Shown: piece after piece, positions 43,392 through 50,963 of the stretch
Layout: every line of letters begins with the position of its first letter
Position numbering within the stretch: position 1 is the first letter of the stretch
Source of the DNA: Porogramme epimiltina
Taxonomy: Eukaryota; Basidiomycota; Agaricomycetes; Polyporales; Polyporaceae
NCBI GenBank assembly: GCA_900155495.1
Contig: FTLJ01000611.1
Coordinates: 1-50,963 of the forward strand
DNA: 50,963 nt
Direction: 5' to 3'
Translations under genes and position numbers: made by a program
The notes under the pieces: model-generated
The model's input: only the letters and a program-made list of their open reading frames with translations
The model's database searches: none
Told to the model about the DNA's origin: nothing

Positions 43392-46201
43392 ATGGACGCC
43401 CTCAAGAAAGTATTCGAGGCTAAAAACCAATCTGTGCGTGTACACGCGCCTCCCCCGCCCTGCAGAAGCTGATCTCGCCGCGTCCAGACGAGCCCTGCGC
43501 TCGTGACGTTCATTACGGCGGGCTACCCCACAGTGCAGGACACCGTGCCTGTCCTGCTTTCAATGCAAGAAGGAGGCGCGGACATCATAGAGCTTGGCGT
43601 ACCCTTCTCCGATCCTATCGCGGATGGCAAGGCCATCCAGAAAACCAACCTCGTACGTCTCCGTCTCTCTTCGCCGTGGGGTCCGGAGCGCGTGTGGGGG
43701 GAAGGCGGAGATGAACGCACACGAGCCCCTCCGAGACGTCCATCATCTCTATATCTCTTCAGAGTGTCCTTCCATCTTTCCCCCCTCGAGCTTTCGTGCC
43801 ACATTTCTCTGTTAGGTGGCGTTTCGTGCGGGGGAAGACTGAACCTTCTATCCCCAGGTTGCTCTGCAGAACAATGTGGATTACGCGCAATGTCTCGGGA
43901 TGGTGCGGGAAGCTCGTAGCAAGGGCCTGACCGTACCGGTTCTTCTCATGGGTCAGTATCCTTCCATCGGGATATCAGTGTGCTGTCGCCTAACGATAAT
44001 GCGGCTATTTAGGGTACTACAATCCCATTCTCGCCTACGGCGAAGACAAGGCCATCCAAGATGCTGTGGAGGCCGGTGCCAACGGTTACATTGTTGTAGA
44101 CTTGCCGCCGGAGGAGGCAATCGCCTTCCGCGACAAGTGCAATGCCGCCAAGTGGGTGTTCAATCCTACTTCTACTGTTTCTTGACTCATCCAATAATAA
44201 TCACAGTCTTTCCTACGTCCCATTGATCGCCCCATCGACCTCCCTCGCCCGTATAGAGTTCCTTGCGTCCATTGCTAACAGCTTCATCTATATCGTCTCG
44301 AAGGTGAGTTTCGTTACATGGCTTCACTCCCATGGGAATAGTCGCTCGCTGGGATATGGGTTGACTCACCATGACTCGTCCAACAGATGGGTACCACGGG
44401 ATCATCCGTCTCAGGGACCATGAACAGCGCTCTTCCCAACCTAATTTCCCGTGTCCGAAACTACACCGATATTCCGCTCGCTGTCGGCTTCGGTGTCGCG
44501 ACACGCGAGCACTTCGACTTGGTGGCAGACGCCAGCGCGGACGGTGTGGTCATTGGTAGTCGCATCTTCGAAATCATCCAGGGGGCACCGAAAGATCAGG
44601 TTGCGCAGAAGGTGGAAGAGTACTGCCGCGAGATCAGTCTCAAAGGACAGCCCCCTAGACCGTCGTCGTCCACTCGCTCGTCATCAGCAACTTCGCGGCC
44701 TCCACCGAAGACCACCGCCTCCACTGAATCCGCGCACCCGAATGTTCTTCCGCCACGGTTCGGCGAGTTTGGTGGCCAATACGTTCCCGAGGCTCTCTGG
44801 GATTGCCTCATAGAGATCGAGGAGGCTCACAATGCGGCAATGAAGGACCCGGAGTTCATCAAGGAGTGGGAGAGCTTGTACGGATACATGAACAGGCCGT
44901 CGAACCTTTACAAGGCGGAAAAGCTTACTGCGGTTGCTGGTGGCGCCACGATCTGGCTGAAACGCGAAGACTTGTGAGTACCCCTATTTCGTCGGACCTC
45001 AGCGTTTAGAGGAATTGACACAACGCCCAGGAACCATACCGGGTCTCACAAGATCAACAACGCAATCGGACAGGTGAGATTGCGTATCGGCCACTAGAAC
45101 CCTACCGCAGCTGCTTATCATCGTCTCACCGCAGATCCTGCTCGCCAAGCGGTTAGGCAAGAAGCGTATCGTGGCAGAGACCGGCGCTGGCCAGCACGGT
45201 GTCGCGACTGCCACCGCCTGCGCGCGGTTCGGGTTCGAGTGTGTCATCTACATGGGCGCGGAGGACGTGCGCCGGCAGGCGCTGAACGTCTTCCGTATCC
45301 GCATGCTCGGCGCGAAGGTCGTGCCCGTGGAGTCAGGCTCATGCACGCTCAAAGACGCGGTCAATGAGGCGTTCCGCGACTGGGTCACGAACCTCTCCAC
45401 GACGCACTACCTCATCGGCTCCGCGATCGGGCCGCACCCATTCCCGACGATCGTGCGCGACTTCCAGAGCGTCATCGGGCGCGAGATCAAGGCGCAGCTG
45501 CGGGAGGCGACGGGGAAGCTCCCCGACGCGGTCGTCGCGTGCGTGGGCGGGGGGAGCAACGCGATCGGTACCTTCCACGACTTCATCGGGGACAAGAGCG
45601 TGCGCCTCGTCGGCGTCGAGGCGGGCGGGGAGGGGCTTGATGGCGAGAAGCACAGTGCGACGCTGAGCAAGGGCTCCGCGGGCGTGTTCCACGGCGTGCG
45701 CACGTACGTGCTGCAGTCGGACAAGGGCCAGATCGTCGAGACGCACTCGGTCAGTGCGGGCCTGGACTACCCTGGCGTCGGCCCTGAGCACGCGTGGCTC
45801 AAGGACTCGGGCCGTGCGGAATACACGGTCGCGACGGACGAGGAGGCCCTCCGTGGGTTCCGGATGCTCACTCAGGAGGAGGGTATCATTCCTGGTGCGT
45901 CGTTCGCCTTTCCTCTTCAGGGTGTTTGAGTGCGGTGGCTGATGATCGGTCTCGATGCAGCCCTCGAGTCATCCCATGCCATCTGGGGCGGCGTGCAGCT
46001 CGCGAAGACCCTGCCGAAGGAGGCCAACATTGTCATTGTACGTTTGAGCGTTCCCCTGAATTTCGTGCCAATCGTGTTGACCGCCACGTTGCGCAGTGCC
46101 TTTCTGGCCGTGGTGACAAGGACGTGGAGCAAATCTCGCAGCTCCTCCCCGGCAAGTGGGAGCAGAAGCTCGACTGGTACATCTCGGACTCCCAGGTCTA
46201 G
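43392..46201 (+). CDS. TRP5: Bifunctional tryptophan synthase (alpha-beta fusion)
   Basis: Ten exons: 43392-43433, 43488-43652, 43858-43951, 44013-44151, 44207-44303, 44387-44973, 45031-45073, 45135-45894, 45961-46037 and 46097-46201; 702 residues, the usual size of the fungal fusion. The alpha domain (about 1-260) has catalytic Glu49 ([11 protein letters not shown]) and Asp60, the same numbers as in bacterial TrpA, and the phosphate loop [10 protein letters not shown] Ser/Pro-rich linker leads to the beta domain with [11 protein letters not shown], the PLP lysine K382 in SHKINNA, Glu404 in AETGAGQHG and the phosphate-binding GGGSNA (527-532). It makes tryptophan from indole-3-glycerol phosphate and serine, channelling indole; cytosolic. 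All key residues are intact. The third exon sits behind a long 205-bp intron. Symbol follows yeast usage. Confidence 0.95.
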
Positions 46202-47194
46202 AATCACCAAGGGCAGTAGGCGTAGATGTGGACCGGCGGGAGAGGGAAGATGCTTGGTTACAAAGAGGAACAGCGATGTGTACGAGCCCCCGGCGGGTGC
46301 AGCCCGCCCGAGAATGAATGTAATAACGGTTTTCCCGCAGAACAGATCTACTCGCGGCCCCCTCAAAGGCGAGCCACCGCCTCGCCCCGAATACCACAAA
46401 CACGAAGCGACAACGACGCTAGCCGACGCTCGCGGACGTGACATTGCTGTGCGCTGCATGTTCGTTCAGTGTGGCGGTGCGTCGATCAGAAGGTTGGGAC
46501 GGCGGCGGTGAGCGCCGTCCTGCCCCGATGGACGATATTCGGCTGCCCGAGACTTGCAGGTCCCCTCAGTTTCAGAGGCCGCAGAGAGGAAAGAGAGGGG
46601 GAACAAAGTAAGACAGGGCCGACAGTCGCTCTGCGCACTGAGGCCACCGGAGCCCAGGTAGCTCCGTATGCCACCATCCCGGCCTTGCGCCCAGATCGAT
46701 GGTTAAGGCCCTGCGCGAGCGCACCCGGGCGGCCGGGGCGCCGCAGATACCACAAAGGGCGGACAATGGGGGCACGGTTGGTGGGAGCGGCCCGCTGGCC
46801 AAAGCTGCCCACACTGGGGGGGACGCGGTGGCGCGGGCACCACGTGCCGGGCGTACGCACCTCCTATGGCGGTGCGGCGGCTGCGCGCGAGGAGGTCTGT
46901 CTGTGGGTGGGCTGGGCTGGGCGCGCGCCCGTGGACAGGGGGCGGGGCGGGGCCGCCGGCGGGGGGCCTAAGGTTTGGTATATAAGGCGAGGGTGAGCCG
47001 CTCGCTCTTTCGTCGTCCAGCGCTGTGTCTGTCTTTCCGAGAGTCCTCCTTGCTCTCCTCCTCACTCTCCAATCTACCCGCGTACCTCCCCTCCTCATCA
47101 CCGCACGCTCTCGTGTTTTCCCGCACACACTACCCCGACGCTCCTTTGCGCATCTCGCGACCGTAAATCCCCCCATCCCGAAGACAGTATCAGC
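46202..47194. other. GC-rich intergenic and promoter of the next gene
   Basis: About 1 kb. The GC-rich stretch 46480-46970 yields long open frames on both strands with low-complexity translations; none has supporting signals. A TATA box at 46979 and a C/T-rich leader precede the next gene. Confidence 0.5.
46979..46986 (+). promoter_or_regulatory. TATA box upstream of the 226-residue gene
   Basis: TATATAAG directly after a very GC-rich stretch, followed by a C/T-rich leader and the ATG at 47195. A leader of roughly 180 nt is implied. Confidence 0.55.
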
Positions 47195-47875
47195 ATGAGC
47201 ACCATCTTCTTCTGGATCCTCGACACGGTGGCGCGCGTCGTCCGCTCCTGCACCGAGCTCTCCGGCACGCTGCTCGGGCGCCGTCGCGCACCGCAGCTGA
47301 TGGACCACACGTCGGGCGTGCCCCCGCCCTTCGCCCTCGACGTCCCCGCGCTGGACGACCTCGACCCCGTGAGCTACATGCTCCTCGGGAGGGAAGTGCT
47401 TCCCCCGTACGACAGCCAGGACGGCCAAGGGGATGCCGCGCTCCTTCCCTCAGGTCCCGCCGTCCGTCTGGGGATGGACCACACGTCGGGCGCGCCCCCG
47501 CACTTCGCCCCCGGTGGCCCCGGCCCCGCGCTGGGCGACCTCGTCCCCGTGAGCTACATGCTCCCCGGGAGCGAACTGATTCCCCCGTACTACGGCAGCC
47601 AGGACGGCCAAGGGTACGTCGCGCTCCTTCGCTCGCGTCCCGCCGTCCGTCTGGGGCCCCCGCAGCCTGGCGTGGATATGTATCTGTGGTCTGACGCGTC
47701 TGTTCCTGGTTGTAGGTACCTTCCGCTGCTGCAGCAGCTGCGACCCCCCACGGCCCCAACGCCGCCCAAAGGCGGGTTCATGAACTCCGGGCGCGATGCG
47801 CCCGACGCGTACACGAACTTTTTTTTTCGGGACCGACCACGAGACGGGTACATCCACGACTCCCGGTGGCCCTAA
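47195..47875 (+). CDS. Unknown protein with internal duplication
   Basis: Open frame of 226 residues downstream of a clear TATA box and pyrimidine-rich leader. The first ~20 residues (MSTIFFWILDTVARVVRSC) are hydrophobic or amphipathic and could anchor to a membrane. Residues 36-93 and 94-154 are two copies of one unit that starts MDHTSG.PP.FA and ends SQDGQG..ALL.S.PAVRLG; the DNA is also alike (47300-47473 and 47474-47656), so the duplication is recent. Each unit has a proline-tyrosine motif (LPPYDSQ and IPPYYGSQ); the second fits PPxY, a WW-domain ligand. The C-terminus contains a nine-T run (47819-47827) that is frameshift-prone. A short intron near 47690-47715 cannot be excluded. No known family recognised; function unknown. 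Confidence 0.6.
   Translation: MSTIFFWILDTVARVVRSCTELSGTLLGRRRAPQLMDHTSGVPPPFALDVPALDDLDPVSYMLLGREVLPPYDSQDGQGDAALLPSGPAVRLGMDHTSGAPPHFAPGGPGPALGDLVPVSYMLPGSELIPPYYGSQDGQGYVALLRSRPAVRLGPPQPGVDMYLWSDASVPGCRYLPLLQQLRPPTAPTPPKGGFMNSGRDAPDAYTNFFFRDRPRDGYIHDSRWP
47300..47656 (+). repeat. In-frame tandem duplication, ~175 bp units
   Basis: Two adjacent units (47300-47473 and 47474-47656) share long identical stretches, for example ATGGACCACACGTCGGGCG at each start and CCCGCCGTCCGTCTGGGG at each end. The second unit is 9 nt longer, keeping the frame. Confidence 0.8.
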
Positions 47876-48574
47876 CGGCCGCCGTCGTCGGCCAGGCCGT
47901 GGTCTAAGTCGAAGAGGACGCTTGCGTTCCGTCCCATCCTGTCGTTGTCGCTTCTCGTGCCCGTTCGCGCTGTACATTGTTATCCCATCCCCTCGTCTTC
48001 GCGTTTTTTTCGGCGTTTTTTGTATTGCACATACGTAGATTTCACGCCGTCGAAATCCTCCCTCCCTCTGTTATTTTTGTATCGATATTAGGTTGGTGTG
48101 TGGTTAATGCATTGGTTTGAAGGAGTGCCTGCTTGGTTATAAGCTAGAGAGAAGAGGGGACGGTGAGAGGAGAGGGCTGAACGCGTGCATCTTGAGGTTG
48201 AGTGGCTCAGTTTTATCTAGAGATAGCGCACTGCGCCGAGGGGAGATGAGGAACCTCGAGGAACACGTCGAACCTTCCCGCATCGCACGCACAGCATTAC
48301 CCGACAGCCCTAGAAAGGAAGAGCAGCGCATCTCGAAGGCGCACAAGGCCTGGATATACGTTCGTTATACAACGCGCTCTAAGTATTCAGAATACCAGAG
48401 TGTCGGATAACTTGGCGCACGTATATATTTGGTTGCTGCTACGTCTAGAGCGTGGTCTCTGGGAATACGCGCACCTCACAGTGCCGCGGCACCGACGAAA
48501 GAAGCCCCGCGCGCCCCCTCCACGTTGGTACCGAGGCCCGCTCGCGGGTGCACAGCGCAGAAGACGCAGATCCC
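47876..48574. other. Intergenic, no gene seen
   Basis: 3' side of the duplicated-unit gene, then AT-rich sequence up to the transposon target-site duplication. No coding or repeat structure recognised. Confidence 0.5.
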
Positions 48575-48593
48575 CTCGTACGCAGTGTTGTCA

Positions 48594-48674
48594 CTGACCA
48601 GGTGGTCAGACCGGTCAGACCGGTTTGACCTGGTCGAAGCGGTCAGTGACTGACCACCTGGTCAGACCGGTCAG
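48594..48674. repeat. Left subterminal GGTCAGACCGGTC repeats of hAT element
   Basis: Overlapping direct and inverted copies of GGTCAGACCGGT and TGACC(A/T). The segment from GGTCAGTGACTGACC to the end could form a hairpin. The inverted counterpart lies at 49653-49740. Confidence 0.75.
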
Positions 48675-49652
48675 TCGCTCGATCTATCACGTGAGGGCGC
48701 ATAGATAACAAGCCCGGGTGGACGATAGTAGTGCTGCTACGGAGTAGATGGTGAAAGAGAGCGAGTAGTTGCGACGGCGGGATCTTCGTTTCACGGGTGA
48801 CAGGCTCGTTGTACTAGGTGGAGTCATCTAAGTCAAGACGGAGCGCATGGTACTTGAGGCTGCCGTTGAGACTGCACACGCTCGGGGCCAAGCTTGGTGT
48901 TTGCAGGCTGGCGACTGAGCTCGAACTTTCTCTTCTAGACTCGGCCTTCCGAAGGCGAGATGCATCGCAGTAAGGATGCTTCTGGGCGAGAAGAATGTGC
49001 ACATAGTATATACAATAACAACACTACAAACCCATTTGACGATTACACGAGACATACTGAATGGTATCATAGTAGATAGTCTTCCCCTCAGGCGAGAAGT
49101 CAAGTAGAGGGGTGTTAGGGCGACAGAAATGAGACAAGGGGGTGTAAACAAAGAGACAGGGGACGGGTGGGAGTTTTTTGTGTGCGTGACTTGTCTGCCA
49201 GTATGCATGGAATGTCCGGATGACTGCAAAGACTCACTGGCTATGGACCTGCAGTAAGACGAGAGCACCCCCGGGGGCCCTGCCTGCCGCCTAGCCCCCC
49301 CACCCCAACGCCGGCCCCGCCCGCGGAAACTAACCTGCCCCACGTAGCCCCTGCGTTGCACACAAGCCCCCACGCCGTCCGTCTGAATGTGTCTGCCTGA
49401 GTGACGGGGAGATCATGCTCTGCCGAGTCCGTTGTTTCTTCTGACGTGCCATGTGAGCTAGGGAGCAGTTGGGATCCTGAGACGCTGCCTGAAGGCATAT
49501 ATGGGAGAGCAGGGGAGGTGGCAATGGGGGAGGAGTTACTATGTTTGACGAGCTCAGAAGGGCCGAGTCCAAGAGGAATGTCCTACACGCTAGAGAGTCG
49601 AGACAGTTGCGCGATATGCGCTCATCTCCAAGTCCCGTGACTTTGGGGGCGC

Positions 49653-49740
49653 CTGACCATTTCGACCAGAGCTGGTCAGACCGGTCTGACCAGGTGGTCA
49701 GGGTCAAGCTGGTCAGTCAAATTCTGACCGGTCTGACCAG
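49653..49740. repeat. Right subterminal GGTCAGACCGGTC repeats of hAT element
   Basis: Contains GGTCAGACCGGTCTGACC, a near-perfect palindrome, and a second GACCGGTCTGACC near the terminus. Mirrors the left subterminal block. Confidence 0.75.
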
Positions 49741-49762
49741 TTCCGCCAACACTGCTCGTACG

Positions 49763-50963
49763 CGCCCCGCGCCGGGAAGGCCCGCCGTCGCATCGCGACT
49801 CGCGACTCGCGTCTCGACACGAACACGGACGTCGTCGTCATCCGCGGCCCGCTTCTTCCTGCGACGGGCCCGCCTGGACGGCGCACAGCCACGCAATATT
49901 CACCGCCCGCTCGCGCCGCCCCTGGGTCTTCTGGACGCGTGGAGCTTTCCGTGGCGAGGCGCAGCAAGGGCCCGGGGCTCGAGGCTCGCGATTTGCGATT
50001 TGCGGTTCGTGGGCCCGAGGCCTGCCCCCCCCCCCTCGAAACCCTCAGCGGGGCGCGCGGGGAGCGTGTGAGGTGCGAGGTGCCTGCCTGCGTCTGGTTC
50101 GGGGGGAGCTCGAGGCTCGCGGGAGGCATTCTGGATCCTGGCGCTACGTAACGCTCCACGGGCGAGAGCCCTTTACGTAGGGCAGGTGTGCGGGGAAGAC
50201 GACGACACGCGCGCGATTCACGGTTCGCGGGGCGCGCGCGGGTCTAATGAAGATGTCGCAGCGGTGCCGCATCAGTCGACGGTGACACGCACGGACACTG
50301 CCCGCTGCGTGCGGATGGCGGCGGACGGCGGCGGGGGGTCGGAGGCGGCAGGTAGGTGGTTGAAAGGGTGTGAGAAGGCGCGAGGGGCTTCGACGTTGAG
50401 GCTGCTCGTGTTGCTGCGCGTGGGCGGGGGATGAACAGTGGTACTGGACCCGGGACGGCGGGGGTGCATCACATGTCTGATGAACGCGGGCTGGTGTGTC
50501 GGTGGAAGAGGGAATCGAAGAGGAGGCGTGATGGAAGAGTGGGCGTTGCGTTCTTCGGAGAGCACGACTGATCGCCCGACATACGCACGCACACGCACAT
50601 ATGTCGCGGAGACAGACGGACGTGCGCCCAGCGCGGCGCGGCGCGGCTCGAGACTCGAGAGGAATGTTGGGATGACGCCGCGGCGGGGTGCCGCTACGAA
50701 GGGGCCCGAGGCGGACGGGAGGGGAACGGGAGAGACAGGAGGGAGAAGGGATGTGGCGGCGGGGCGAGAACGGCGGAAAAAGGCACGCGGGGGACGAGGA
50801 ACGACCTCGCCAGGGGCGGCCAACACTATCGCACGTGGCATGGCGGGAGCGATCAAATGGGTCGAGGGTCGTGCGAAGCGAGGCGGGGGCGCGTCGCGTC
50901 GCGGCGGGGGAAGGGGCAGGTGCGCGTCGGGGAGGGCTGGGTGGGGCGCGGGAACTGGAAGCG
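49763..50963. other. GC-rich terminal region, no supported gene
   Basis: Very GC-rich with CG-dense low-complexity runs such as GAGGCTCGCGATTTGCGATTTGCGG. Long open frames exist on both strands (for example minus 50856-50272) but their translations are Pro/Arg/Ala/Ser-rich and lack domain, splice or promoter support. A gene starting beyond the window edge is possible. Confidence 0.4.

Larger units (their letters stand above)
48575..49762. mobile_element. Non-autonomous hAT-type DNA transposon with TSD
   Basis: The element proper spans 48583-49754 (1172 bp). It starts CAGTGTTG and ends CAACACTG, the exact inverse, and is flanked by a perfect 8-bp direct repeat CTCGTACG (48575-48582 and 49755-49762). 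The 8-bp target-site duplication and CA-G start are hallmarks of the hAT superfamily. Subterminal regions (48594-48674 and 49653-49740) are dense in GGTCAGACCGGTC-like palindromic motifs, probable transposase binding sites. It is too short for a hAT transposase (usually over 600 residues), and no BED finger or dimerisation motif is seen, so it must be mobilised in trans. The intact duplication suggests a fairly recent insertion. The centre may contain a short spliced gene on the minus strand, but this is unproven. Confidence 0.88.

Noticed and set aside
46480..46996. Gene in the GC-rich stretch before the TATA box
   Set aside because: Overlapping open frames on both strands, no recognisable protein, and the TATA at 46979 marks the region as upstream.
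50272..50856. 194-residue minus-strand open frame near the window end
   Set aside because: Pro/Ser/Arg-rich composition typical of GC-rich noncoding DNA; no promoter, splice or domain evidence.

Overview
The window looks like nuclear DNA of a filamentous basidiomycete, most likely an Agaricomycete of the wood-decay type. Coding exons are GC-rich and cut by many 45-70 bp GT-AG introns. Gene types fit: F-box/LRR proteins, a bifunctional tryptophan synthase, multi-exon P450s and fungal-only families such as DUF1776 and Csm1/Pcs1. There is no rRNA, CRISPR array or convincing tRNA. Gene models were spliced by eye; for every multi-exon model the exon lengths sum to a multiple of three and the reading frame is continuous across all junctions.

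Layout. 0.5-16.4 kb is mostly housekeeping: an F-box protein (-), an alpha-arrestin-like adaptor (-), a three-KH RNA-binding protein (+), an LRR protein without a visible F-box (+), a 2H cyclic phosphodiesterase of the Cpd1 type (-), an unknown four-exon protein (+), a DUF1776 protein (-) and a TLC-domain membrane protein (+). 17.1-21.6 kb holds two tandem paralogues joining C2H2-like fingers to a C-terminal C3HC4 RING. 22.8-29.0 kb holds two tandem P450 paralogues with almost the same 12-exon structure. 29.4-40.1 kb holds three complete ADGF/ADA2-type adenosine deaminase-like genes, one inverted; between the inverted copy and the others lie a 76-residue unknown protein and a Csm1/Pcs1 kinetochore-type protein. 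40.7-43.2 kb is an asparaginase with ankyrin repeats (-), divergent from a TRP5-type tryptophan synthase (43.4-46.2 kb, +). 47.2-47.9 kb encodes a short protein with an internal duplication. 48.58-49.75 kb is a non-autonomous hAT-type transposon with a perfect 8-bp target-site duplication. The last 1.2 kb is GC-rich without a supportable gene.

Working together. Three putative nucleoside deaminases and an asparaginase, all ammonia-releasing, sit within 14 kb, and a tryptophan biosynthesis gene shares the asparaginase promoter region. A nitrogen-salvage neighbourhood is possible but is inference. Tandem duplication has shaped the middle of the window (C2H2-RING pair, P450 pair, ADGF trio, and the repeat inside the 226-residue protein). 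The most novel items are the C2H2-RING pair, the 76-residue three-exon gene, the hAT insertion, and intron gain/loss among the ADGF copies.
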